DNA from: Microbacterium rhizosphaerae
GTDB taxonomy: Bacteria; Actinomycetota; Actinomycetes; Actinomycetales; Microbacteriaceae
DNA length: 64,000 nucleotides
Assembly (NCBI RefSeq): GCF_034120055.1
Contig: NZ_CP139368.1
Location: 3,100,001-3,164,000, forward strand
Reading direction: 5' to 3'
Shown one piece after another: positions 8,907 through 17,934 of the stretch. The notes below the pieces were generated by a model. The model saw only the letters and a list, made by a program, of their open reading frames with translations. It was not told where the DNA came from and did not search any database. The position numbers were made by a program, and so were the translations under genes. Position 1 is the stretch's first letter. Every line of letters starts with the position of its first letter.

Positions 8907-8971
8907 TGCTGTTCCTTTCGGTCGTGGGCACGGGGTGGATCGTCGGATGAGGCCCGTCGGGCCCGATCCGG

Positions 8972-9880
8972 TCAGAGATTGAGCGCGGTGGTGCCGAGCA
9001 CGCTCAGCAGCATCGGCGCGACGCCGAGCAGCAGGAAGGCGGGCAGCGTGCACACGCCGAGCGGGATCAGGAGGTGCGAGGCGAGCTTGGCGGCGCGCAG
9101 CCGACCCTCCGTGCGCACGCGATGCCGGGCGAGCACCGCAGTCGCGCGCAGGAGCTCGACCGCGGGCACCCCTGCCTCCCGCGAGAGCGTGAGGATGTCC
9201 GCATCCGCGTGCGACTCGTCGCCCGTTGCCGGCTCGTCGATGCCCGCGGACGCCAGGGCCGTCCCGACGATCCCCTCTGCGCGCTCGACCGACACCCCGC
9301 CGCGCAGCGCGATCGCGCTGAGCTCCGCGCGCAGGCCGGGAATGCCCTCGGGAGTACCCGCCCGGCGCACGAGGCGCGCGGACCAGCGTCGCGCACCGAC
9401 CATGCAGAGCAGGCCCGCCGTCCCGCACGCCCAGCCGGCCGGGCTGCCGACGAGGACGGAGACCGTGTCGAACCCGAGTGCGGAGCCGAGGGCGACGGCC
9501 ACGAGCGGCAGCCATGCCATCAACCGGGCCGTACCCGCCGGCTCGGCGAGGGTGACCCGCACCTGATCCGCGGTCTCCTGCGCGTCACGCAGCGCGGCCG
9601 CGATGGCACGGAGGCTGTCGGCGAGCGGGGCTCCGACCGCGGCGGAGACGGACCACGCCGCTCCGACCGCACGCCAGGCCCCTCCGAGCTCGGCGATCGC
9701 CGCCGGTGAGGGCGACTCGGCCGACGCGCCGGGACGTACGTACGGCCACGCCCGCGCAGCGGGCACGCCGGCCTCCAGCAGCACCGCGAGCCGCAGCACG
9801 GCATCGGCCGTCTCCGCATCCCGACCCGGCGGCTCGGCTCGCCTGCGGCCGAAGAGCCGCGCAACCCTCAGTCGGGACAC
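8972..9880 (-). CDS. type II secretion system F family protein (TadB/TadC-like)
   Basis: A 302-residue inner-membrane protein of the T2SSF family. A cytoplasmic N-terminal region is followed by hydrophobic segments in the middle (LMAWLPLVAVALGSALGF) and at the C-terminus (LLIPLGVCTLPAFLLLG). F proteins form the membrane platform on which the TadA ATPase acts. The GTG at 9880 overlaps the TadA gene by 13 bp. Tad loci usually have two F genes (TadB and TadC); here I see only one. Confidence 0.85.
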   Translation of the reverse strand: MSRLRVARLFGRRRAEPPGRDAETADAVLRLAVLLEAGVPAARAWPYVRPGASAESPSPAAIAELGGAWRAVGAAWSVSAAVGAPLADSLRAIAAALRDAQETADQVRVTLAEPAGTARLMAWLPLVAVALGSALGFDTVSVLVGSPAGWACGTAGLLCMVGARRWSARLVRRAGTPEGIPGLRAELSAIALRGGVSVERAEGIVGTALASAGIDEPATGDESHADADILTLSREAGVPAVELLRATAVLARHRVRTEGRLRAAKLASHLLIPLGVCTLPAFLLLGVAPMLLSVLGTTALNL

Positions 9881-11034
9881 GGCACCTCCTCTATCGCGAG
9901 CCGGTCGCCGTCAAGCAGCGGACGGCCCATCCCCGCGAGACGACGTCGGCCGGACGCATCCCTTTCCACATGCAGCACCCAGCCGATCGCGCTGACGACC
10001 TGCCGGGCCAGCGCGCGGTCGTCGAGCCCCGCGAGCGCCCCCAGAGCCTCCAGCCGCGCCGCCACGTCACGGATGCCATTCGCATGAACGGTTCCCGCTC
10101 CCCCGTCGTGGCCGGTGTTCAGTGCCGACAGGAGGTCGCGCACCTCCTGCCCACGGCATTCGCCGAGGACGAGCCGGTCCGGACGCATCCGCAGCGCCTC
10201 GCGGACGAGTCGCGCGAGTCCGACCTCGCCGACGCCCTCGAGGTTCGGCTGACGGGACTCGAGCCGCACGTGATGGGGATGGTCGATGCGCAGCTCGGCG
10301 ACGTCCTCGATCGTCACGATGCGATCGGTGGATGCCGCGCCTCCGAGCAGCGCCGCGAGCAGCGTGGTCTTGCCCGCGCCCGCCGCGCCCGTGACGAGGA
10401 GGTTCTCCCGGGACTCGACGAGCTCTCGAAGGCGGGCGGCCGTCCGCGGTCCGAACATTCCGCGTCCCTGCAGCTCATCGAGATTCGCCCGGCCGACTCG
10501 TGGCACCCGCAGCGAGACGAGCGTGCCGTCGGGCGCGATCGGCGGGAGCACGGCGTGCACGCGGATTCCGTCCTCCAACCGCACATCGACGCACGGCGAG
10601 CTGGCGTCGACATGCCGCCCGCCGAGGGAGATCAGCGCGACGGCGAGCGCGCGCACATCCGCCTCGGACGCGCGCCAGCGCGTGTCGCGCTGGGCCCCGT
10701 GACCGCGGTCGACGTACAGCCCGTCGGCTCCGTTGAGGAAGACGTCCGTGACCTCGGGATCGTCGAGCCAGTCGGCGAGCGGCGCGAGCGCCGGATGTCG
10801 GGATGCGGGCGGGGGTGGCTCCTCGACCGGCTCGATCGGTGCGCGCGCTGCAGGCACCGGGATGAAGGCCAGTCCCGCGGGGAACGGATCCTCTCGCGTG
10901 GGGCGCAGACGCCTGGGCTCACCCGCCCGCGGGTCGCCGACGAGCCGCGGACCGAACACGGCAGGACGAGGCACGTCGGCAGGGCGCGGCGTATGGGAGT
11001 CGGGGCGAGGGGCGACGACGAACGGAGCGGACAT
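9868..11034 (-). CDS. TadA family secretion/pilus ATPase
   Basis: A 388-residue ATPase of the GspE/TadA family that powers pilus assembly or secretion. The Walker A is GAAGAGKTTLL; downstream come the Asp box TIEDVAEL, Walker B-like LVLGECRG and the His box NTGHDGGAGTVHAN. The first 100 residues are Pro-rich and probably flexible. No Shine-Dalgarno lies before the ATG, but TACCGT ends exactly seven bases upstream, so the mRNA is probably leaderless and this is the promoter of the tad operon. The 6C RNA gene ends about 110 bp upstream in the same direction. Confidence 0.92.
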   Translation of the reverse strand: MSAPFVVAPRPDSHTPRPADVPRPAVFGPRLVGDPRAGEPRRLRPTREDPFPAGLAFIPVPAARAPIEPVEEPPPPASRHPALAPLADWLDDPEVTDVFLNGADGLYVDRGHGAQRDTRWRASEADVRALAVALISLGGRHVDASSPCVDVRLEDGIRVHAVLPPIAPDGTLVSLRVPRVGRANLDELQGRGMFGPRTAARLRELVESRENLLVTGAAGAGKTTLLAALLGGAASTDRIVTIEDVAELRIDHPHHVRLESRQPNLEGVGEVGLARLVREALRMRPDRLVLGECRGQEVRDLLSALNTGHDGGAGTVHANGIRDVAARLEALGALAGLDDRALARQVVSAIGWVLHVERDASGRRRLAGMGRPLLDGDRLAIEEVPCPD

Positions 11035-11142
11035 GTCGACGACGGTAGGTTCCGCCCGGACTGCGGCTCCGCCGCATCCGGCCGCCCGTGGACACGACGG
11101 CCGCCCCTCCGCATGGGGAGGAGAGAGGTGTGGGAGCGCGCC

Positions 11143-11226
11143 CAAAAAAGAGGGCGGCATCCCATGGGGGGAATGGGATGCCGCCACGCGCAGCCCCCGA
11201 ATCGGGGGGTTTACCGGGAGCTGCAA
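11143..11226 (-). ncRNA. 6C small RNA
   Basis: Read on the minus strand, two stem-loops each carry a run of six C in the loop. The first (11190-11224) has stem GCAGC/GCTGC with an inner CCCG/CGGG; the second (11153-11185) is a perfect 13-bp stem with loop TTCCCCCC. It ends in CTCTTTTTT, a rho-independent terminator. This is the layout of the actinobacterial 6C family (B11 in M. tuberculosis), and the position upstream of the tad cluster matches B11 between Rv3660c and Rv3661. B11/6C RNAs regulate targets through the C-rich loops pairing with G-rich mRNA starts. Confidence 0.9.
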
Positions 11227-11448
11227 TGCCAGAATCGATGTTCGGCCGAAGTTGAGCTTACGCAACATTCGGCAACGCTCCAAACGATTTCCCAGGTTCA
11301 GAAGTGATATATCGGCTATCGATCCGGTGAGAGTGCCACCCACTATCGGAGGTAGTCGCGTTTCGACCCCGGCGTTAGAGTGACCCCGTCGCCGCACGAC
11401 GGTCTCGTCCACGGCATCCCCCGGTTCCGCCCGCGAAGGAGCGTGCTC
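11227..11448. other. intergenic region upstream of acs and of the 6C RNA
   Basis: No gene is visible. It must hold the 6C promoter on the minus strand and the acs promoter on the plus strand. TAGAGT at 11376-11381 is a candidate acs -10 box, leaving a leader of about 60 bases before the Shine-Dalgarno GAAGGAGC. Confidence 0.45.
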
Positions 11449-13422
11449 ATGAGCAGCCAGATCGACCATCTCCTCGACGAATCCCGGCGATTCGCGCCGA
11501 GCGCCGAGTTCGCCGCCGAAGCCATTGCGACGAAAGAGCTGTACCACCGGGCCCAGGCGGACCGTGTCGGCTTCTGGGCCGATGAGGCACGCGAGCTGCT
11601 GACGTGGTCGAAGCCGTTCACCGAGGCGCTCGACTGGTCGAACCCGCCGTTCGCGACCTGGTTCGCCGACGGCGAGCTCAATGTCGCCTACAACTGCCTC
11701 GACCGCCACGTCGAGGCAGGCAACGGCGACCGCGTCGCGCTGCTGTGGGAGGGCGAGCCGGGCGACTCTCGCCGCATCACATACGCGGAGCTGACGGAAG
11801 AGGTCAAGCGCGTCGCCAACGTGCTCACCGACCTCGGCGTCGGTGCGGGCGACCGCGTCGCGATCTACCTCCCGATGATCCCGGAGGCCGTCACCGCGAT
11901 GCTCGCGGTGGTCCGCGTCGGCGCGATCCACTCCGTCGTCTTCGGCGGCTTCTCGGCGGACAGCCTTCGTGCGCGCATCGACGATGCGGGCGCCAAGCTC
12001 GTGATCACCGCCGACGGCGGCTACCGCAAGGGCAAGGTGTCTGCGCTCAAGCCCGCGGTCGACATGGCGCTCGGCGACCGGAACGGCTCGGGCGTCCAGG
12101 AGACTGTCGAGCACGTCCTCGTCGTCAAGCGCGGCGGCAACGACGTCGAGTGGACCGAGGGTCGCGACCTCTGGTGGCATGACGTCGTGCCGCAGGCGTC
12201 CGCCGAGCACGAGGCGAGCGGCTTCCCGGCGGAGAATCCGCTGTTCATCCTCTATACGTCGGGGACGACCGGCAAGCCCAAGGGCATCCTGCACACCTCG
12301 GGCGGGTACCTGACCCAGACCGCGTTCACGCACAAGAACGTGTTCGACCTTCACCCCGAGACCGACGTCTACTGGTGCACCGCCGACATCGGCTGGATCA
12401 CCGGGCACTCGTACGTCGTCTACGGGCCGCTCGCGAACGGTGCGACGCAGGTTCTCTACGAGGGCACGCCCGACACGCCGCACCCCGGCCGCTGGTGGGA
12501 GGTCGTCGAGAAGTACGGCGTCACGATCCTCTACACGGCGCCGACCGCCATCCGCTCGTTCATGAAGATCGGTCGCTCGGTGCCGAAGAAGTTCGATCTG
12601 TCGAGCCTGCGCCTGCTCGGCTCGGTGGGTGAGCCGATCAACCCCGAGGCGTGGATCTGGTACCGCAAGGTCATCGGCGACGACCGGACTCCGGTCGTCG
12701 ACACGTGGTGGCAGACCGAGACCGGCGCGATCATGATCTCCGCGCTGCCCGGCATCACCGAGACCAAGCCCGGTTCGGCACAGGTCGCGCTGCCCGGCAT
12801 CGCCGTGGATGTCGTCGACGACGCCGGCGTGCACGTCGGCAACGGCAACGGCGGACTGCTGGTCATCACCGAGCCGTGGCCGAGCATGCTTCGCGGGATC
12901 TGGGGCGACCCGGATCGCTATGTCGAGACCTATTGGGAGAAGTTCGCCGACAAGGGCGGCTACTACTTCGCGGGTGACGGTGCGCGCCTCGACGACGACG
13001 GCGACGTCTGGCTTATGGGCCGCGTGGATGACGTCATGAATGTGTCGGGCCACCGGCTGTCGACGGCGGAGATCGAATCCGCGCTCGTCGCGCACGAGGC
13101 CACCGCAGAGGCCGCCGTCGTCGGCGCGTCGGACGAGACCACGGGACAGGCGGTCGTCGCCTTCGTCATCATCAAGGAGAGCTACCTGTCGCAGCACACA
13201 CCGGAGGGTCTCGCGACGCACCTCCGCGTCTGGGTCGGCGAGCAGATCGGCCCGATCGCGCGCCCCCGAGACGTCTACATCGTGGGAGAGCTGCCCAAGA
13301 CCCGCTCCGGCAAGATCATGCGCCGTCTGCTGCGCGACGTGGCGGAGGGCCGCGAGGTGGGCGACACCACCACGCTCGCCGACACGATGGTCATGTCCGT
13401 CATCAGCGCCCAGGTGAAATAG
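11449..13422 (+). CDS. acs: acetate--CoA ligase (acetyl-CoA synthetase)
   Basis: A 657-residue AMP-forming enzyme turning acetate, ATP and CoA into acetyl-CoA. The ATP-binding motif YTSGTTGKPKG and the adenylation motif VDTWWQTETG are present. The C-terminal SGKIMRRLLR contains Lys622, the residue that is reversibly acetylated to switch Acs off. The ATG at 11449 has GAAGGAGC upstream; the longer frame starting at 11380 lacks such a site. Monocistronic, followed by a strong hairpin. pta-ackA, the low-affinity acetate route, lies 24 kb away in the same window. Confidence 0.97.
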   Translation: MSSQIDHLLDESRRFAPSAEFAAEAIATKELYHRAQADRVGFWADEARELLTWSKPFTEALDWSNPPFATWFADGELNVAYNCLDRHVEAGNGDRVALLWEGEPGDSRRITYAELTEEVKRVANVLTDLGVGAGDRVAIYLPMIPEAVTAMLAVVRVGAIHSVVFGGFSADSLRARIDDAGAKLVITADGGYRKGKVSALKPAVDMALGDRNGSGVQETVEHVLVVKRGGNDVEWTEGRDLWWHDVVPQASAEHEASGFPAENPLFILYTSGTTGKPKGILHTSGGYLTQTAFTHKNVFDLHPETDVYWCTADIGWITGHSYVVYGPLANGATQVLYEGTPDTPHPGRWWEVVEKYGVTILYTAPTAIRSFMKIGRSVPKKFDLSSLRLLGSVGEPINPEAWIWYRKVIGDDRTPVVDTWWQTETGAIMISALPGITETKPGSAQVALPGIAVDVVDDAGVHVGNGNGGLLVITEPWPSMLRGIWGDPDRYVETYWEKFADKGGYYFAGDGARLDDDGDVWLMGRVDDVMNVSGHRLSTAEIESALVAHEATAEAAVVGASDETTGQAVVAFVIIKESYLSQHTPEGLATHLRVWVGEQIGPIARPRDVYIVGELPKTRSGKIMRRLLRDVAEGREVGDTTTLADTMVMSVISAQVK

Positions 13423-13430
13423 GCAGCGAA

Positions 13431-13468
13431 CAGCAGAGCGCCCCCACCTCGGCGGGGGCGCTCTGCTG
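13431..13468. terminator. hairpin terminator between convergent acs and ridA
   Basis: A perfect 15-bp stem (arms 13431-13445 and 13454-13468, starting CAGCAGAGCG) with an 8-base loop lies directly after the acs stop and just before the RidA gene stop on the other strand. There is no clear T-run, as is common in actinobacteria. It probably serves both directions. Confidence 0.8.
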
Positions 13469-13475
13469 TGTGACC

Positions 13476-13946
13476 TCAGACGGCGACGGTGAAGACGACC
13501 TCGACCTCGACGGGGCTGTCGAGCGGCAGCACGGGCACGCCGACGGCCGACCGCGCGTGGCGCCCGGCATCCCCGAACACGTCGCCGAGAAGCTCGCTGG
13601 CGCCGTTGATGACGCCCGGCTGCCCGGTGAACTCGGGGACGGATGCGACGAACCCGGTGACCTTGAGCACACCGGTGAGGTTGTCGACTCCCCCGACGAC
13701 GGATGCGGCGGCCGCGATCGCGTTGAGCGCGCTCAGCCGCGCGTATTCGCGCGCATCGCTCGGGGGGACGAGGTTGTGGCCGTCGCCGACCTTGCCGGTC
13801 GCCGGGAGGACCCCCGCGACGAGCGGCAGCTGCCCCGCGGTGTAGACGAGGTCGCCGTGCAGCTTCGCCGGCACGTAGGCGCCGGCGGGCGTCGCGACCG
13901 TCGGCAGATCGATGCCGAGCTGGGCGAGGTTCTCGGAGACGGTCAT
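13476..13946 (-). CDS. RidA family protein (YjgF-like)
   Basis: A 156-residue member of the RidA/YjgF superfamily, in the longer subgroup near Rv3678c. RidA proteins hydrolyse reactive enamine/imine intermediates from PLP enzymes, but this subgroup often lacks the key Arg, so its activity is uncertain. Motifs AGQLPLV, ARLSALNAIAAA and VPVLPLDSPVEVEVVF fit the fold. The ATG at 13946 has GAAGGGAA upstream. It follows the DUF4177 gene by two bases, a pair conserved in actinobacteria. Confidence 0.88.
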   Translation of the reverse strand: MTVSENLAQLGIDLPTVATPAGAYVPAKLHGDLVYTAGQLPLVAGVLPATGKVGDGHNLVPPSDAREYARLSALNAIAAAASVVGGVDNLTGVLKVTGFVASVPEFTGQPGVINGASELLGDVFGDAGRHARSAVGVPVLPLDSPVEVEVVFTVAV

Positions 13947-13948
13947 GT

Positions 13949-14164
13949 TCAGTTCCCTTCGAACTGCGTGGCTGCCTGGGCCGCGGCATCCAGTCCCGCG
14001 TTCGCGGTGCCGCCGCCGACCGGGCGCTTGAGGTACGCGACGAGCCCGCCCTCGGGCCCCGTGACGACCTGCACGAGCTCCCAGCCCTGCTTGCCCCAGT
14101 TGTTGAGGATGGCGGCGGTGTTGTGGATGAGCAGAGGTGTCGTGAGGTATTCCCACGTGATCAT
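13949..14164 (-). CDS. DUF4177 domain protein
   Basis: A 71-residue protein with the DUF4177 signature WEYLTTPL, LNNWGKQGWELVQVV. Its function is unknown; members are small cytoplasmic proteins. It is divergent from the first PBP gene and co-transcribed with the RidA gene, as with Rv3678A-Rv3678c next to ponA2. Confidence 0.85.
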   Translation of the reverse strand: MITWEYLTTPLLIHNTAAILNNWGKQGWELVQVVTGPEGGLVAYLKRPVGGGTANAGLDAAAQAATQFEGN

Positions 14165-14261
14165 GAGGGGCTCCTAGCCTTCGGTCCCCGAGCGCGTCGA
14201 GGGGCGGAAAACGGGGCCGTGCGTCAGTCTTCGCACAGGTAGCTCCCCTACGATCAAGCCT

Positions 14262-16913
14262 ATGCCTGAATCGAAACGGACGGGTACGGGCGTGCTCGGC
14301 GGCCTGGCGGGTCTCGTCGGCCTGAGCGCGGTTGCCGGCATCCTCATCGCGACCGCGGTCACCCCCGCCATCGCGGTCACCGGAGCCGCCACGTCGAACG
14401 CGATCACGATGTTCGACAACCTGCCCGCATCGCTCAACATCCAAGCGCTGATGGTGCCGACCACGCTCTACGCGAAGGACCCGAACACGGGCCAGTACGT
14501 GGAGATGACCAAGTTCTACGACCAGAACCGCAATCCGGTGAAGTACGACCAGATCGCTCCGGTCATGTACGACGCTCTCCTCTCCAGTGAGGACCCGCGC
14601 TTCTACCAGCACGGCGGCATCGACATGATGGGCACGGCCCGCGCCATCCTGTCCAACATCAAGGGCGGCGCGGACACCCAGGGCGGTTCATCGATCAGCC
14701 AGCAGTACGTCAAGAATGTGCTCGTCCAGCAGTGCTACAGCACCGTCGACCAGAAGACCTACAAGACCGACAAGAAGTCCTCGGCCGAGGACAAGCGCGC
14801 CGTCGCTCTCCAGCAGTGCTACACGGATGCGACGAACTCGTCCGGCCCCGCGGGCATCCAGCGCAAGCTCCAGGAGATGCGCTACGCGATCGCGCTCGAG
14901 CAGAAGTACTCCAAGAAGGAGATCCTGCTCGGCTACATGAACATCGCGAACTTCGGCGGCACGACCTACGGCGTCGACGCCGCCGCGCAGCGATACTTCG
15001 GTGTCCCGGCCAGCCAGCTGAACCTGTCGCAGGCGGCAGTCCTCGCCGGAATGGTGCAGAACCCCAACCTGTACCGGATCGACCTCAAAGACAGCAAGAC
15101 CAACGGCGACGCGAACCATTACGCCGAGACCAAGAAGCGTCAGACGTATGTCCTCGGGCGCATGAAGCACGATGGCAAGATCACCCAGGCGCAGTATGAC
15201 GAGGCGATGAAGGCGCAGATCGTCCCTCACGTCACGACGCCGACGACGGGCTGCCAGGCCGCCGGCAGCGCCGCGTACTTCTGCCAGTACGTGGTTTCCG
15301 TCATCCAGAACGACCCCGCTTTCGGATCCACCGCGCAGGAGCGCCAGGCCGCCTTGCGGCAGGGCGGCCTCAAGATCTACACGACCCTCGACTGGCGCCT
15401 GCAGAATGTCGCGCAGGACCAGCTGACGAAGTCGGCACCCGCCACGGTCAACAAGGACTGGACGTACGGCTCCGTCATCACCAACGAGGAGACCAGCACC
15501 GGGCGCATCCTCTCCATGGCGCAGAACACCACGTTCTCGAATGAGCCGAGCCCGCAGCCGGGTCAGACGAGCGTCAACTATGCGGCCGACGCCAAATACG
15601 GCGGATCGAGCGGCTTCCAGCCTGGATCGACCTTCAAGCTGTTCACCATCCTCGACTGGCTCGAGCAGGGCCATTCGCTCAACGAGACCCTGAACGGCAC
15701 TCTGAACCTCATCAGGAACTTCAAGAACTCCTGCACCGGCGGCAACATCCCCGGACAGAAGATCCAGAACTACGGTGGCGGAAGCGCCGGCGGCTACGTC
15801 GGCACGCCGCTGCGATTCACGAAGGACTCGCTCAACACCGGATTCTTCGCCATGGCGGCCAAGCTCGATCTGTGCGACATCGGCAAGGATGCGGCCAAGC
15901 TCAACGTGACCAACGCTGACGGCACCGCCATCGAAATGAAGTACCAGAACTCGATCATCGGCAACGCGCAGTATGTGTCTCCGGTGACGATGATGAGCGC
16001 CTTCGCCTCCGTCGCCAACGGCGGCGTCCAGTGCACGCCGAAGGTGATCGACAAGGTCACCGACTCCGCCGGCAACGACCGCCCCATCCCGCAGACGACC
16101 TGTACGCAGAAGGTCGATCCGCAGATCGCGGCCACCGCGGCGTACGACCTGCAGGGCGTCATGAACTCGGGCGGCACCGGTTCGCTCGGAAACGCCGGTG
16201 ACGGGACCCCCGTCATGGGCAAGACCGGTACGAACGAGGGCACCCAGACCTGGCTCATCCAGTCGAGCACGGCGGTGACCACCGCGGTGTGGTCGGGCGT
16301 GGCGAACGGCCAGGACAAGGCCGATGCGAACGTCACCAAGACGCGCAACAGCCACGGCGTCGCGCTGAACCAGATCCGCTACTCGATGTCCAAGGCCGTG
16401 CAGAAGGTCGCGAACCAGCTGTACAAGGGCGCGAAGTTCCCCGCCCCCGACCAGGATCTGTTGAAGACCGTGATGGTCGACCTTCCCAATGTCGTCGGCA
16501 TGACCCAGGACCAGGCCACGCAGACCCTGCAGGATGCCGGCTTCGACGTCCAGGTGGGTCAGCCCGTGCCGTCGAACCTCCCGCAGAACACGGTCGCCGC
16601 ACAGAACCCGGGCGCCGGCAAGGCCGCGTCGGGTTCCACCGTGACGATCTCGCTCAGCACAGGCACCGGTGCCACCATCCCGGCCGACATCATCGGCAAG
16701 AAGCTCAGCGACGCACAGGCCGAGCTGCAGCAGGCCGGGTTCACGAAGATCACTGCGCAGTGCGTCGCCACACCGGGCGGCCAGGGCACCGTGCTCACCT
16801 CTGATCCGGCTCCCGGCACGGCCGCCGACACGAGCCAGACGGTCAACCTCACGTACCAGAAGGACAAGTGCGGAGGCGGACCCGGAGGCGGCGGTGGCGG
16901 GGGCAACGGCTGA
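14262..16913 (+). CDS. bifunctional class A penicillin-binding protein, PonA2-like, with PASTA domains
   Basis: An 883-residue membrane-anchored peptidoglycan synthase. One N-terminal helix is followed by a GT51 transglycosylase domain (SSEDPRFYQHGG, catalytic Glu110; QGGSSISQQYVKN), then a transpeptidase domain with STFK (Ser456), SLN (523-525) and KTGT (654-657). Two PASTA repeats (starting near DLPNVVGMTQ and PADIIGKKLSDAQ) and a Gly-rich tail end the protein. PASTA domains bind muropeptides. The start has no Shine-Dalgarno; TACGAT ends seven bases before the ATG, indicating a leaderless mRNA. The next gene, a metallophosphoesterase, overlaps by one base as for ponA2 in mycobacteria. Confidence 0.95.
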   Translation: MPESKRTGTGVLGGLAGLVGLSAVAGILIATAVTPAIAVTGAATSNAITMFDNLPASLNIQALMVPTTLYAKDPNTGQYVEMTKFYDQNRNPVKYDQIAPVMYDALLSSEDPRFYQHGGIDMMGTARAILSNIKGGADTQGGSSISQQYVKNVLVQQCYSTVDQKTYKTDKKSSAEDKRAVALQQCYTDATNSSGPAGIQRKLQEMRYAIALEQKYSKKEILLGYMNIANFGGTTYGVDAAAQRYFGVPASQLNLSQAAVLAGMVQNPNLYRIDLKDSKTNGDANHYAETKKRQTYVLGRMKHDGKITQAQYDEAMKAQIVPHVTTPTTGCQAAGSAAYFCQYVVSVIQNDPAFGSTAQERQAALRQGGLKIYTTLDWRLQNVAQDQLTKSAPATVNKDWTYGSVITNEETSTGRILSMAQNTTFSNEPSPQPGQTSVNYAADAKYGGSSGFQPGSTFKLFTILDWLEQGHSLNETLNGTLNLIRNFKNSCTGGNIPGQKIQNYGGGSAGGYVGTPLRFTKDSLNTGFFAMAAKLDLCDIGKDAAKLNVTNADGTAIEMKYQNSIIGNAQYVSPVTMMSAFASVANGGVQCTPKVIDKVTDSAGNDRPIPQTTCTQKVDPQIAATAAYDLQGVMNSGGTGSLGNAGDGTPVMGKTGTNEGTQTWLIQSSTAVTTAVWSGVANGQDKADANVTKTRNSHGVALNQIRYSMSKAVQKVANQLYKGAKFPAPDQDLLKTVMVDLPNVVGMTQDQATQTLQDAGFDVQVGQPVPSNLPQNTVAAQNPGAGKAASGSTVTISLSTGTGATIPADIIGKKLSDAQAELQQAGFTKITAQCVATPGGQGTVLTSDPAPGTAADTSQTVNLTYQKDKCGGGPGGGGGGGNG

Positions 16914-17842
16914 TGCCCTCTCCCACACGCACCGCCCTCACTGCTCTCGGAGCGGTGGGGGCGGTCGGTGTCGGCGCCGCGGTCTGGGGCATCGGCATCG
17001 AGCGCTTCCTGTTCACCGTCCGTCGCCATGAGCTGCGCATCCTGCCTGCCGGCGCCGAGCCGGTGCGCGTCCTGCACCTCTCCGACGCGCATATGGCCCC
17101 CTGGCAGCACCGCAAGCAGGACTGGATCGCCTCGCTGGCCGACCTCCACCCGGACTTCATCGTCAACACGGGAGACAACCTCGGCCATGCGAAGGGTCTC
17201 GACGGCCTACGCCGCGCCTTCGCGCCGCTGCGCGGCATCCCCGGCGTCTTCGTGCACGGATCGAACGACCACGCTGCGCCCGCGCCGCGAAACCCGCTGC
17301 TGTACTTCTCCGGGCCGTCGAAGATCAAACGCGCGCCGGAGCCGCTCGACACCGACGCCCTCGACGACTACCTGACCGACGAGCTCGGCTGGCATGCGCT
17401 CAACAACACGGCGACGACGATGGATGCCGGCGGCCTCCGCATCGCCGCCTTCGGCGTGAGCGACGCGCACCGCGGGTGGGACAAGCTCGACATGCTGCCG
17501 CGGGCGCTCGCATCCCTCGATCTGTCCGATGTGGAACTCACGCTCGGAGTGACGCACGCGCCGTACCAGCGGGTGCTGAACGACTTCATCGACCTCGGCG
17601 CCGACGTGCTCTTCGGCGGGCACACGCACGGCGGTCAGGTGCGCATCCCGGGCTCGCCGAGGGCGCTCGTGGCGAACTGCGACATCCCGCTCGACCAGGC
17701 CCGCGGCCTGAGCACCTGGACGCACGGCGGGCGCACCGTGCCGCTCAATGTGAGCGCCGGCATCGGCCATTCGATCTACGCGCCGGTGCGGTTCGGATGC
17801 CGTCCGGAGGCATCGCTCATCACGCTCCTCCCCCGCCGCTGA
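16913..17842 (+). CDS. membrane-associated metallophosphoesterase
   Basis: A 309-residue calcineurin-like phosphoesterase with an N-terminal membrane helix (LTALGAVGAVGVGAAVWGIG). The metal-binding motifs appear in order: LSDAH, NTGDNLGH, GSNDH, GVTHAP and GGHTHGG. The substrate is unknown; homologues such as YkuE/Rv3683 sit beside PBP genes and are thought to act on lipid or cell-wall intermediates. The ATG at 16913 overlaps the PBP stop (TGATG), so expression is coupled. Confidence 0.92.
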   Translation: MPSPTRTALTALGAVGAVGVGAAVWGIGIERFLFTVRRHELRILPAGAEPVRVLHLSDAHMAPWQHRKQDWIASLADLHPDFIVNTGDNLGHAKGLDGLRRAFAPLRGIPGVFVHGSNDHAAPAPRNPLLYFSGPSKIKRAPEPLDTDALDDYLTDELGWHALNNTATTMDAGGLRIAAFGVSDAHRGWDKLDMLPRALASLDLSDVELTLGVTHAPYQRVLNDFIDLGADVLFGGHTHGGQVRIPGSPRALVANCDIPLDQARGLSTWTHGGRTVPLNVSAGIGHSIYAPVRFGCRPEASLITLLPRR

Positions 17843-17934
17843 CGGCCCGACGCATCCCGAATCTCACGCAACCGTGACCCGCGGAGCGGGTCGTTCGCAC
17901 TCGACGCACAGGCTGAGGTCATAGCGTCGAAGAC

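Noticed and set aside
9868-13989. 1373-codon minus-strand frame
   Set aside because: Only the last 388 codons (the TadA ATPase) are real. The frame runs through the 6C RNA, acs on the other strand and the RidA region.
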